A DNA stretch of 64,000 nucleotides from Roseitalea porphyridii (GTDB lineage Bacteria; Pseudomonadota; Alphaproteobacteria; Rhizobiales; Rhizobiaceae): positions 186,001-250,000 of the forward strand of contig NZ_CP036532.1 of NCBI RefSeq assembly GCF_004331955.1, written 5' to 3'. Position numbers and translations under genes: made by a program. Of the stretch, positions 38,608 through 46,656 are shown in pieces. Every line of letters begins with the position of its first letter. Position 1 is the first letter of the stretch. The notes beneath the pieces are model-generated. The model saw only the letters and a program-made list of their open reading frames with translations, was not told where the DNA came from and searched no databases.

Positions 38608-38907
38608 ATGACCGTCTTCGAAAGCAATCATGCAAGCCATGCCCGCCCCCAAGCGGTGACGCTGGCGCGCCGGCTGACCGACGCGGCCGCCCGCTGGCTC
38701 GACGCCCGCCGCGCGCTGGCCGCCGAACGGCGCCGGCAGCGACTGAACCGGCAGGCATTCCGCGCACTGCTCGGCAAGGAGGACTGGGTCTATCGTGACA
38801 TGGGCACCACGAAGGCCGACGTCGAATGGGCGGCCGGTCTGCCGCTGGAAGTCAACGCGTCCCGCGAACTCGACCGTTTGCGCGATCGCGCCCAGATGGG
38901 GCGGTAG
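38608..38907 (+). CDS. DUF1127-like small protein
   Basis: A 99-residue basic protein. The core has the DUF1127 arrangement of Arg-rich helices ending in GKEDWVYRDMGTTKADVEWA, followed by GLPLEVNASRELDRLRDRAQ, which extends beyond the usual domain. DUF1127 proteins bind RNA or affect phosphate and small-RNA metabolism in a few studied alphaproteobacteria. The ATG at 38608 has AAAGGAG at 8 nt; the open frame reaches back to 38503 but the site decides the start. It is divergent from a LysR gene, a recurrent pairing. Confidence 0.7.
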   Translation: MTVFESNHASHARPQAVTLARRLTDAAARWLDARRALAAERRRQRLNRQAFRALLGKEDWVYRDMGTTKADVEWAAGLPLEVNASRELDRLRDRAQMGR

Positions 38908-38986
38908 CCACCCTCGCCACCGCTCCCGCGTCGCCCGGCCCACTCCCGGACTGGCCGGGCGGCGCGATCTCGGTTAACGTCAACCC

Positions 38987-40255
38987 ATGTTGACGCCCGA
39001 CATGACGCCCGCGCCGCACCGCGCGCTCTGTACAGACTGCGGAGTTTCGCGTTCCTCCGATCCCAAGCGCTGCGGACGCGCCTGTCAGTTCATCGCTCCG
39101 GACTATCCGGGCCTCGAGAAGGCCGTGCACGGTCGCCCCCGCGACGGCGCCTTCAAGCCCGACGAGGTCTTCTTCGGCGTCCACCGCTCGATGGTGCGGG
39201 CGCGCCTTGCCGAGCCCCGGCCGGGGGCCCAGTGGACCGGTATCGCCACCCGCATCGGCGAGGCCATGCTCGCCTCCGACATGGTTGATGCGGTCCTTGC
39301 GGTGGCGCCCGACGCCGATGATCGCTGGAAGCCGGTCCCCATGCTCGTGACGCGTCCCGAGGACATGGCCCGGTGCCGGGGCATGCGCATGGGGTTCGCG
39401 CCGCTCCTGTCGCTTCTGGAACCGGCCGCCGCGGCCGGCCACAAGCGGATCGCGGTGATCGGCATTCCCTGCCAGATCTATGCCCTGCGGGCGCTGGAAG
39501 CCGAACTGGGCTTCGAGGCGATCTATGTCGTCGGCACGCCCTGCTCGGACAACACGACGACGGAGAACTTCCACGCCTTCCTCGCGCGGCTCGATCCCGA
39601 GCCCGATAAGATCTGCTATCTGGAATTCCGCGCCGACTATCGTGTCGAACTGCGCTACGACGATGGACGCGTTCGAACGATCCCGTTCCTCAAGCTGCCC
39701 ATTTCGGACCTGCCGGCCGACTTCTTTCCGCTGACCTGCCGGACCTGCGTCGACTACACCAACGCCCTGTCCGACATCACGGTCGGCTACATGGGCGGCG
39801 AGGGCGACCAGTGGCTGATCGTGCGCAACGAACGCGGCGCGGCTATGCTCGATCTGCTGGAAGGCGAGATCGAACTGGAGGCGCCGGGATCGAAGGGCCG
39901 CCGCGAGTCGCCGGTGACAGGTTTCATGGCCAACACCGAGCGCGCCGCCGGGGGCCTGCCGCTGCGCCGCATGCCGGATTTCATGCGCGGCATCGTCGCG
40001 TGGCTCCAGCCGAGGACCGGGCCGCGTGGCCTCGAATTCGCGCGGGCGCGGCTCGAGATGAAGGCGATCGAGACCGTTCTTCACCTGCGGCGGCGTCGGC
40101 CGGCCGCGATCAAGCACATGGTGCCCGACCACGTCTGGACGCTGGTGGAGCGCTATGGCTTGCGGCCGCAGGAGGGGGAACGCGGCAGCATGCCGGCGAA
40201 CCCGCCGGAGCCTCAGTCCGATGCTCCCGTTTCGCCACGCCAACTCACCGAATAG
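38987..40255 (+). CDS. FrhB/BciB-like Fe-S flavoprotein (coenzyme F420 hydrogenase beta-subunit family)
   Basis: A 422-residue protein of the FrhB family, which includes the 8-vinyl reductase BciB and plant 7-hydroxymethyl chlorophyll a reductase. The N-terminal cluster-binding Cys are at 15, 18, 29 and 33 (CX2C-X10-CX3C), followed by the family segments IAVIGIPCQIYALRALE, VVGTPCSDNTTTENF and CRTCVDYTNALSDITVGYMG. It thus carries two Fe-S sites plus FAD and uses ferredoxin in characterised relatives. No bacteriochlorophyll gene is in the window, so the substrate is unclear. Its 3' end overlaps the convergent nitrilase gene by 43 nt. Confidence 0.85.
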   Translation: MLTPDMTPAPHRALCTDCGVSRSSDPKRCGRACQFIAPDYPGLEKAVHGRPRDGAFKPDEVFFGVHRSMVRARLAEPRPGAQWTGIATRIGEAMLASDMVDAVLAVAPDADDRWKPVPMLVTRPEDMARCRGMRMGFAPLLSLLEPAAAAGHKRIAVIGIPCQIYALRALEAELGFEAIYVVGTPCSDNTTTENFHAFLARLDPEPDKICYLEFRADYRVELRYDDGRVRTIPFLKLPISDLPADFFPLTCRTCVDYTNALSDITVGYMGGEGDQWLIVRNERGAAMLDLLEGEIELEAPGSKGRRESPVTGFMANTERAAGGLPLRRMPDFMRGIVAWLQPRTGPRGLEFARARLEMKAIETVLHLRRRRPAAIKHMVPDHVWTLVERYGLRPQEGERGSMPANPPEPQSDAPVSPRQLTE

Positions 40256-41106
40256 AGATCGGCGCGCCGGTCGGCGAGATTGCGCACGGCGCCGTCCCGG
40301 CGCGCCGCCTCGAGCAGATCCATGTCGAGATCGGCGAAGATCATCTGCTCGATCTGCGGTTCGGCTTCGGCGGCGATGCCGTCGCGCGCAAAACCGTGGT
40401 CGGACGGCGTCAGGATCGCCGACTGCGCATAGGCCATCTCGAGGTTCGCCGTGTTGGCCAGATTGCCGCAAAAGCCGGCCGTGACGACGTAGCACTGATT
40501 CTCGACCGTGCGCGCATGGCAGCAATAGCGCACGCGCAGATGCCCGTGCCGCGTGTCGGTCAGGTAGGGCACGAAGATGAGCCGGGCGCCCTGGTCGACC
40601 AGCCGCCGCACCGGCTCGGGAAACTCGCTATCATAGCAGATCATCACCCCGACCGGCCCGCAGTCGGTGTCGATCGCATCGCACGCCGCGCCGCCCGATA
40701 TGCCCCAGACGTCGCGCTCGTCGGGCGTCGGATGCAGCTTGGTCCGCGTTGCGACAGAGCCGTCCCGCCGCGTCACGATGCTCAGATTGCACGCCGAGCC
40801 GTCCTCGCGGCGCGTCGCGTGCGATCCGCCGATGATGTTGATGTCGTGCTCGCGGGCCAATTCGCCGAGCAATCCGCGCAGCCATTCGGTGTGTTCCGTC
40901 AGCGCGTCGACCGTCGCTTCGGCGGGGATCATGGTCGCGGCGGCGGCCAGCAGTTGCAGCGTGAAATGCTCGGGGAAACAAACGAAGTCGCAGCCATATT
41001 CGCCCGCCACGCGGACGAAATGGGCGACACGGTTACGAAAGGCATCGCGCGAGGACGCCGGCTCAAGCGCCATCTGCACGCTCGCCACACGGACCTTCGG
41101 TTTCAT
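40213..41106 (-). CDS. Carbon-nitrogen hydrolase (nitrilase superfamily)
   Basis: A 297-residue Glu-Lys-Cys amidase or carbamoylase-like enzyme. The catalytic Glu is E46 in VCFPEHFTLQL, the Lys is in TRTKLHPTPDERDVW, and the nucleophilic Cys is in VGVMICYDSEFPE. Similar proteins hydrolyse aliphatic amides or act as N-carbamoyl amidases; the substrate is unknown. The ATG at 41106 has TTGGAGA upstream. The 3' end overlaps the FrhB-like gene by 43 nt, and the BMP gene upstream is separated by a terminator. Confidence 0.9.
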   Translation of the reverse strand: MKPKVRVASVQMALEPASSRDAFRNRVAHFVRVAGEYGCDFVCFPEHFTLQLLAAAATMIPAEATVDALTEHTEWLRGLLGELAREHDINIIGGSHATRREDGSACNLSIVTRRDGSVATRTKLHPTPDERDVWGISGGAACDAIDTDCGPVGVMICYDSEFPEPVRRLVDQGARLIFVPYLTDTRHGHLRVRYCCHARTVENQCYVVTAGFCGNLANTANLEMAYAQSAILTPSDHGFARDGIAAEAEPQIEQMIFADLDMDLLEAARRDGAVRNLADRRADLYSVSWRGETGASD

Positions 41107-41124
41107 CGAAGCGGTCTCCAAGGC

Positions 41125-41156
41125 AAGGGCCGCCGGCGTTGCCACCGGCGGCCCTT
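41125..41156. terminator. Stem-loop after the BMP gene
   Basis: A perfect 12-bp inverted repeat (AAGGGCCGCCGG at 41125-41136 and CCGGCGGCCCTT at 41145-41156) with an 8-nt loop lies 24 nt after the BMP gene's stop and 18 nt before the nitrilase start. The T tract is weak on the minus strand, so it may attenuate as well as terminate. Confidence 0.6.
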
Positions 41157-41179
41157 CATGTTCTTCGGCAAATGGGGCG

Positions 41180-42178
41180 TCAGCCCACCGAGCCGTAAGG
41201 GCAGTTGTTGTCGGTACGGTAGTCGTGCACCTCGATCTCGCCGGAGATGATCTTCTCGCGGGCCTCTTCGACGGCCTGCATCATCTCGTCGGTCAGCAGC
41301 GATTCGTTGTTCTCGTCGACGGCGACGCCGACACCGTCTTCGGCGACGCCGAGAACCTGGACGCCGGTGGTGAACTCGCCCTCGGTTCCGTCCTTCATCG
41401 CTTCCATCACGGCCACATCGACGCGCTTGAGCATCGAGGTCAGCACCGAACCGGGCTGCAGATGGTTCTGGTTGGAGTCGACGCCGATCGACAGCTTGTC
41501 GGCGTCGGCGGCGGCCTGCAGCACACCGATGCCGGTGCCGCCGGCGGCCGCATAGACCACATCGGCGCCCTGCGAGATCTGCGCGTTGGTGATCTCGCCG
41601 CCCCGCACGGGATCGTTCCACGCGGCCGGGGTGTCACCGGTGTAGTTGACGATCACTTCGGCATCCGGATTGACCGACTTGACGCCGCCCACATAGCCGC
41701 ATGCGAAGGCCGAGATCAGCGGCACGTTCATGCCGCCAACGAAACCGACCGTGCCGGTCTCGGACGCCTTGGCGGCCATGATGCCGGCCAGATAGGAGCC
41801 TTCCTGCTCCTTGAAGACCACCGAGCGGACGTTCGGCTGGTCGACCACCATGTCGATGATCGCGAAATTGGTCTCCGGGAACTCCTGGGCGACCTTTTCG
41901 ACGGCCTGGGCTGCCGAGAAGCCTGCGATGATCACCGGCGAATGGCCCCGTTCGGCGAAGCGGCGGAGCGCCTGCTCGCGCTGGGCTTCGTTCTGGATCT
42001 CGAACTCGACATAGTCGGTGCCGGTCTCTTCCTTGAACTGCTCGGCGCCGTTGTAGGCGGCCTCGTTGAACGACTTGTCGAACTTGCCGCCCAGATCGTA
42101 GACGATGGCCGGAGTTTCGGCGTGGGCCGTGGCCGTCATCGCGGTTGCGGCCAGAAGGCCAAGTACAAAGCGCTTCAT
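41180..42178 (-). CDS. BMP family ABC transporter substrate-binding protein
   Basis: A 332-residue periplasmic binding protein of the basic-membrane-protein (Med/BmpA) family, which bind purine nucleosides. The N-terminal signal peptide is KRFVLGLLAATAMTATAHA with no lipobox Cys. The mature protein shows YDLGGKFDKSFNEAAYNGAE, the motif GFVGGMNVPLISAFACGY and QISQGADVVYAAAGGTGIGV, all classic. No ATPase or permease gene lies beside it, so it is a genomic orphan of its transporter here. A strong terminator-like stem follows its stop. Confidence 0.93.
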   Translation of the reverse strand: MKRFVLGLLAATAMTATAHAETPAIVYDLGGKFDKSFNEAAYNGAEQFKEETGTDYVEFEIQNEAQREQALRRFAERGHSPVIIAGFSAAQAVEKVAQEFPETNFAIIDMVVDQPNVRSVVFKEQEGSYLAGIMAAKASETGTVGFVGGMNVPLISAFACGYVGGVKSVNPDAEVIVNYTGDTPAAWNDPVRGGEITNAQISQGADVVYAAAGGTGIGVLQAAADADKLSIGVDSNQNHLQPGSVLTSMLKRVDVAVMEAMKDGTEGEFTTGVQVLGVAEDGVGVAVDENNESLLTDEMMQAVEEAREKIISGEIEVHDYRTDNNCPYGSVG

Positions 42179-42344
42179 TCTGACTTACCCTGTGTAACTG
42201 TTGCGGTTTTGCGCCGCGCGCCGGACGGGCGCGGCCTCCCTATGGACGGCAAAGCGCCGTCTTGGCGCGGACTTTTGCATGGGCCGTCATCGTCTGTCGA
42301 CAAAAAAGCGATTCGCCATCCCGCGCGCCGAACGGCGCATGGTC

Positions 42345-42662
42345 CTAGCCGATGGCGGACCTTTTCCGTCTCCGCAGACGGGCCAGAAAGCCGAACAGCA
42401 GCGCAAGGCCGGCGAGCACCGCAAAGGTCGGCCAGGTGACGAATGTCGCCAGGACCGGATCGCCGACAAAGGGGTGGACCGTGCTCGCCAGCCAGTCGGC
42501 GAGGCTATCGCGGGTGCCCGGCGCGATGCCGTCCCAGCTCTCGGCGAGCGGGGTCAGGACCGGCGCGTCCGCGCCGATCGAGCGCGTCAGATCGAGAACG
42601 GCGAAGATCACCGCAAGGGCGAGGCAGATGATCGAGACGGTAACAAGGATGAAGCGGATCAT
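42345..42662 (-). CDS. Small two-helix membrane protein
   Basis: A 105-residue protein with TM1 at residues 3-24 (RFILVTVSIICLALAVIFAV) and TM2 at about 78-98 (TFVTWPTFAVLAGLALLFGF), a periplasmic loop between them and a basic tail RLRRRKRSAIG. This is the pattern of a short inner-membrane protein with no recognised family. The ATG at 42662 begins just before TM1. It lies 100 nt downstream of an aldose epimerase gene and 166 nt before the BMP gene. Confidence 0.55.
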   Translation of the reverse strand: MIRFILVTVSIICLALAVIFAVLDLTRSIGADAPVLTPLAESWDGIAPGTRDSLADWLASTVHPFVGDPVLATFVTWPTFAVLAGLALLFGFLARLRRRKRSAIG

Positions 42663-42762
42663 GGGTGTCGCGCACGAATTGGCGCGTGCATATCGCCGCA
42701 TCGCGCAAAACACAATCGGCCATGCCCGCCCCGTCGGCGGCGCGCGGCCCCGCGCCTTTGCG

Positions 42763-43644
42763 TCAGCGTTCGAGGGGCGTCCACCCAAGCCGCATGGAAA
42801 GGCGCAGCGTCTGTCCGGTCGCGAGTGTCACCAGCCCCGGAAGGCCCGGCTGGTTGTGCGCGTCGACGCCATGGCTGACCGGCTCGAAGCAGAAGAAGCC
42901 GCAATCGGGCGCCGGCGAGAAGACGACCGCCACGTCGAGGCCCTCGCCCGCCTCGATCCCGATCGATATGCCAGCGTCGGGCTGGATGATCCGAGCCCGG
43001 CCGTCCCAGCCGGTGAACGCGTTGTTGATCCAGCCTCGCGGCAGCAGGGCGCCGTTCGAAAAATCCCAGTGCGGCAGCTCGGAGATCGCCACGTGATCGA
43101 CCGGAAGATGGTCCTCGGTCTCGGTCCAGACCCGTTTGGCGCGAAAGGCGAGCCGCGTGTCCGGTGAGCGCACGAACCATGGATGAAACCCGCCGCCGAA
43201 CGGCAGCGGTGCGCCGCGGTTTTCGATGTCGAGTGTGGTCTGAAGGCCCGCATCCGAAAGCGCGTAGCGGACGTTCGCGCGATAGACGAAATCGCCCATG
43301 GTCCCGTCATGCGACAGGGTCGCCGCGGACGGGCCGGCGTCCATCACGGTCCATGCGGCCTGGAACCCGTCGCCATGGATCGGATAGGGTTCGCCATCGA
43401 GGTTGGGCGCGAGCGGGTGGAAACGCCCCTCGAAACTGAAGCCTCCGCCGGAGATTCGGTTCGAGAAGGGGACCAGCAGGTTCGAGCCCATCGCGAACGG
43501 CGCCGGCTCGCCGCCGTGCCAGCCGCGCAGCATCGGTACGGGGCCATCGCGCGTCATCGCGTCGGCACGCGCGATCGCCGCGCCCACTTCGGGCGCGATC
43601 GCCACCCGGTGCCGTTCATCGACGATTTCGATCAGCCGCGTCAC
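42763..43644 (-). CDS. Aldose 1-epimerase family protein
   Basis: A 293-residue mutarotase-fold enzyme. Visible features are FSNRISGGGFSFEGRFHPL (with the conserved Asn-Arg), PIHGDGFQAAW with the first catalytic His, LPFGGGFHPWFVR with the second His, and CFFCFEPVSHGVDAHNQPG-like C-terminal sequence carrying the catalytic Glu. The GTG start at 43644 is supported by GGGAGGG 6-12 nt upstream. It interconverts sugar anomers; which sugar is unknown. Confidence 0.88.
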   Translation of the reverse strand: MTRLIEIVDERHRVAIAPEVGAAIARADAMTRDGPVPMLRGWHGGEPAPFAMGSNLLVPFSNRISGGGFSFEGRFHPLAPNLDGEPYPIHGDGFQAAWTVMDAGPSAATLSHDGTMGDFVYRANVRYALSDAGLQTTLDIENRGAPLPFGGGFHPWFVRSPDTRLAFRAKRVWTETEDHLPVDHVAISELPHWDFSNGALLPRGWINNAFTGWDGRARIIQPDAGISIGIEAGEGLDVAVVFSPAPDCGFFCFEPVSHGVDAHNQPGLPGLVTLATGQTLRLSMRLGWTPLER

Positions 43645-43817
43645 GCCTCGCCCTCCCCGGATCGTTCGGTCGGACCATACCCGAGCGGCCCGTCCGCCGA
43701 AAGGCTTCGACGGCGACAGGGCTTGCGGACCGGGGCCGGCGATCCGATCTTGATTTGCAGCGCGGTTGCGCGCTAGGAGTCGGCCTCTCGTCCGGCCTCA
43801 GGGTTGGACAAGAGTGC

Positions 43818-43849
43818 AAGGTGAGGTGGCCGAGTGGTTGAAGGCGCAC
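43818..43849 (+). repeat. Duplicated 5' half of tRNA-Ser
   Basis: These 32 nt (two A residues and then tRNA nucleotides 1-30) are identical to the start of the complete tRNA-Ser, which begins 127 nt downstream. They cover the acceptor 5' strand, the D arm and the 5' side of the anticodon stem; then the sequence diverges. The copy has no anticodon, variable arm or T arm, so it cannot be a functional tRNA. Confidence 0.85.
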
Positions 43850-43912
43850 CTGCGATTTTCCGCCTTCGGCGGAAAACGCCATCACCGGAAAGGGTGCGTG
43901 CGCCCTTCAACC
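43836..43912. repeat. Composite hairpin built on the tRNA-Ser fragment
   Basis: GGTTGAAGGCGCAC (43836-43849) pairs with GTGCGCCCTTCAACC (43898-43912) as a 14-bp stem with one bulged C. Between them lies a second perfect hairpin, TTTTCCGCC (43856-43864) and GGCGGAAAA (43868-43876) around TTC. The outer arm on the right is therefore an inverted copy of part of the tRNA. No gene occupies the rest of the 302-nt gap from 43645 to 43946. Confidence 0.7.
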
Positions 43913-43946
43913 CGCTCGACCGGTTCGGTGGAGCGACGACTGGTAA

Positions 43947-44036
43947 GGTGAGGTGGCCGAGTGGTTGAAGGCGCACGCCTGGAACGCGTGTAGGCGGGAA
44001 ACCGTCTCGAGGGTTCGAATCCCTCTCTCACCGCCA
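43947..44036 (+). tRNA. tRNA-Ser (GGA anticodon)
   Basis: A 90-nt class II tRNA including the encoded CCA. The acceptor stem pairs GGTGAGG with TCTCACC (last pair G-U); the D arm is GCCGAGTGGTTGAAGGC; the anticodon stem CACGC/GCGTG holds the loop CTGGAAC, giving anticodon GGA, which reads UCC and UCU; a long variable arm (TAGGCGGGAAACCGTCTC) and the T arm GAGGG-TTCGAAT-CCCTC follow. Discriminator G73. No integrase gene is beside it. Confidence 0.96.
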
Positions 44037-44093
44037 TCCCATACGTGACCGGTTTTTGCAGCCCCGAACGGGGTCACCGGTCTTCCGTCAGAC

Positions 44094-44501
44094 CTACCGG
44101 AACCACGAACGCATCCGCTCCGACCGCAGCAGGTATGTCGCGATGGCGAGGTACAGGACACACTCGAATGCGAATGCCGCGAACCGGTAGCTGTTCGTCA
44201 TGAAGTCGAATGTCTGGATGAAGCACATCGTCGCCAGCATTGCGAACAGGACAATGACCGCGAACGGCGTGAGTTGCCATCGGGTCGCGTATCCTATCAG
44301 GAAGACCGCACCGAACGTGGTTATCAGGACCCAGTGCAGGAACTGGGTTCCCGGCGGAAAGGTCGGATTCTGAAGCGCCATGACGGGCGCCGCGCCCGTC
44401 AAATACTCGAGCATCCCGAGCACGCCCCAGCCGAGCATGAAGACCGCCAGGGCGATGATGGCATAGGTCATTGCCTGTGAGGCGAGGGCGCTCATTTGCA
44501 T
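44094..44501 (-). CDS. Four-helix membrane protein in an AraC-linked operon
   Basis: A 135-residue inner-membrane protein with four predicted helices: about residues 12-32 ([20 protein letters not shown]), 52-72 ([19 protein letters not shown]), 78-98 and 105-125. It resembles no family I recognise. It is the last gene of a run SDR, AraC regulator, this gene, on the minus strand, beginning 93 nt after the AraC stop. The ATG at 44501 has GAGAG 8 nt upstream; the frame is open to 44594 but that part is not hydrophobic or conserved-looking. Confidence 0.65.
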   Translation of the reverse strand: MQMSALASQAMTYAIIALAVFMLGWGVLGMLEYLTGAAPVMALQNPTFPPGTQFLHWVLITTFGAVFLIGYATRWQLTPFAVIVLFAMLATMCFIQTFDFMTNSYRFAAFAFECVLYLAIATYLLRSERMRSWFR

Positions 44502-44594
44502 GTCGATATCTCTCGTTGTTGGCGTTTCGATGAAACCTGCCAGCCCCGGTTCGGGAGCGGGGATCAGGAAAGGTGGCAATGCGGCTTTGGGCAT

Positions 44595-45602
44595 TCACGG
44601 GGGCGGGGCGCCTCCCGGTTGCGCGGGCGCGCGGCGCACGGCCTCCGGCGTCGTGCCGGTCCAGCCATGGAAGGCCCGGATGAAGGAGTTGGGGTCCTCG
44701 TAGCCGAGGAGATAGGCGATCTCGGAACTCGAATGGGCCGTGTTGCTCAGAAAATCCTCGGCGAGCCGTTTGCGAAGGTCCCGAAGCTCGGCCTGAAAGC
44801 TCGTGCCGTCCTCGCCAAGCCTGCGCTGCAGGCTGCGCGGGCTCAGGCCAAGCCTTGGCGCAATGTCGCCGATCGCCGCCCGACCGCTCGGCAGGGTTTC
44901 GACCAGTGCCGCGCGCAGACGTTCCGTCACCGAGGCGCCCGAAGGCAGTTCCTCGAGGCGCCGGCGCAGCTCGGGCTCGAAGACGGAGAAGAGCGCCGGG
45001 TTCGCGCTGAGGAACGGCCGCGCGGCATCCTCCGCGCTGAAGACGACGCGATTTGACGAACCCTTCCGGATCCGTACGCCAAAATAGGCCTCGTACGGCC
45101 GCCTTTCCGGCGGGTCCACGAACGACACCAGACGGGGCCGGATATCGACGCGCGTCGCCTTGCGGGCCAGAGACACGAGAAAGGCCAGTTCGAGCCCGAC
45201 GAAATCGGGCGGCAGGTCGATCCCGGGATCCGGGGTGTGGCAGACGCTCAGCACCCCGTCTTCGGACGACACGCTCAACCGGAACGGCCCGAACAGCGGC
45301 TTGAAGAGCGCGAGTCGCTCCATGGCCACCTTCAGGTTCGGGCTGCAGAACACCGCCAGCAGCGGCGGGCTGAACGATTCCACGGGCAGCGCCCGAGCGA
45401 TCTCGAGACCCGGCGCGGACTTGCCGGTCAGCCCGGCGAGCGCCGTCCACAGACGCAGCATGCCGGCGGTATCGACGGTCGGGCGCTCCTGGCGCAGCAG
45501 GTCCGCCGGCAGCCGCGCGGCGCGCAACAGGTCGTCCGGCCGGATACGCAACTCGTCCAGAACCGCGGCCCAGCCGATGTCCAGCACGAAGGGCCGGGTC
45601 AC
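44595..45602 (-). CDS. AraC family transcriptional regulator
   Basis: A 335-residue regulator of the OruR/ArgR-like AraC group: an N-terminal sensor domain (LDELRIRPDDLLRAARLP) and a C-terminal pair of helix-turn-helices, IGDIAPRLGLSPRSLQRRLG and SSEIAYLLGYEDPNSFIRAF. The start is a GTG that overlaps the SDR gene's stop (GTGA), so translation is coupled. Members of this type often control the adjacent oxidoreductase. Ligand unknown. Confidence 0.9.
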   Translation of the reverse strand: MTRPFVLDIGWAAVLDELRIRPDDLLRAARLPADLLRQERPTVDTAGMLRLWTALAGLTGKSAPGLEIARALPVESFSPPLLAVFCSPNLKVAMERLALFKPLFGPFRLSVSSEDGVLSVCHTPDPGIDLPPDFVGLELAFLVSLARKATRVDIRPRLVSFVDPPERRPYEAYFGVRIRKGSSNRVVFSAEDAARPFLSANPALFSVFEPELRRRLEELPSGASVTERLRAALVETLPSGRAAIGDIAPRLGLSPRSLQRRLGEDGTSFQAELRDLRKRLAEDFLSNTAHSSSEIAYLLGYEDPNSFIRAFHGWTGTTPEAVRRAPAQPGGAPPP

Positions 45603-46423
45603 GAGAACTGGCTCACAATGAGGCGGTCGAACGTCCGGTCGCTCAGGATCCAGCGAAGAAACAGGAGGGGCCGCGCCATCTGTCCCGTCGCGTAGCGTGT
45701 GCGCGGGCGGCGTGCCTGCACGGCGCGCGCCACGGTGTCCGCAACGACGCTCGGCGGCGATCCCTCTCCGGTGGTCCTCGCCTTGTCGACGCGCCCCTCG
45801 AACCGGCCCGCATATTCGGCGTAGGCACCATCCCTGCGAAAGGTCAGGTTGCCTCCGAGGGTATCGGCGAAGCCCGTGTTGATGAAGCCGGGCTCGATGA
45901 TGACCACGTCGATGCCAAAGGGCTTCAGTTCCAGTCGCAGGCAGTCGGACCAGCCTTCAAGCGCGTGTTTGGTCGCGTGATACCAGGCGCCAAGCGGGGT
46001 GAAGAGCTTGCCGCCGATGGACGAGATGTTCACGATCATGCCTTGCCGCTTGTCGCGCATCGCCGGCAGCAGCAACTGCGTGAGCCCTGCAAGGCCGAAA
46101 AGGTTCACCTCGAACTGGTAGCGGGCCGTCTCGACGGGCGTATCCTCGACCGGGCCGTACTGCCCGTAGCCAGCATTGTTGACGAGGACGTCAACGCCGC
46201 CATGGCCCTCGACAATGCGCGCGGCGACGGCCTCGATCTGGTCCTGCTTGGTGATGTCGAGGGGAAGAACGATGGCGCCCTTGTCGGCGAGATCGGCCAT
46301 CTTGTCGACGCTGCGGGCGGCGACGTAGACGGTCAGCCCGTCCTTCAGAAGCCGCTCGGCGATGGATTTGCCGATGCCGGAGGAGGCGCCGGTGACGAGA
46401 GCCGTCTGATGTTTCCGTGTCAT
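45599..46423 (-). CDS. Short-chain dehydrogenase/reductase
   Basis: A 274-residue classical SDR with VTGASSGIGKSIAERL, LVNNAGYGQYGPVED, the catalytic Ser in NISSIGGKLF and YHATKHALEGW as YxxxK. The sequence VYVAARSVDKM favours NADP. It resembles the oxidoreductases of unknown substrate often annotated as retinol-type. The ATG at 46423 has GCAGGAGA 7 nt upstream. It is first in the operon with the AraC gene. The 233 nt upstream hold no gene that I can see. Confidence 0.92.
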   Translation of the reverse strand: MTRKHQTALVTGASSGIGKSIAERLLKDGLTVYVAARSVDKMADLADKGAIVLPLDITKQDQIEAVAARIVEGHGGVDVLVNNAGYGQYGPVEDTPVETARYQFEVNLFGLAGLTQLLLPAMRDKRQGMIVNISSIGGKLFTPLGAWYHATKHALEGWSDCLRLELKPFGIDVVIIEPGFINTGFADTLGGNLTFRRDGAYAEYAGRFEGRVDKARTTGEGSPPSVVADTVARAVQARRPRTRYATGQMARPLLFLRWILSDRTFDRLIVSQFS

Positions 46424-46656
46424 GCAATGTCTCCTGCTTGCGGTGACACCGATTGGTTCGCATGTCGACCACGACAAAGCACTCGCAATTCACGCCAAAC
46501 TGCTCGTAGAATACGCCATCTGCGAACCGGGAGAAGAACCGGCTGGGCGGCGGTCGGGCCCGATCCCGTCAGCACCGTCACCAGGTCCCGCTCTGCCGAT
46601 TGCTCGAATGAGGCGATCGGTAGGGTGCTGCATCGGCGTAGGTGAACGCGCCGCCG

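Noticed and set aside
38987-40255. Evidence that the organism is phototrophic
   Set aside because: One FrhB/BciB-like gene is not enough; no bch, puf or crt gene is in the window.
43820-43912. A second tRNA-Ser gene
   Set aside because: Only nucleotides 1-30 of the tRNA are present; anticodon loop, variable arm and T arm are missing.
43947-44036. Integration site of a mobile element at tRNA-Ser
   Set aside because: No integrase, phage or transposase gene lies on either side; the repeat is upstream of the tRNA's 5' end, whereas integrases usually duplicate the 3' end.
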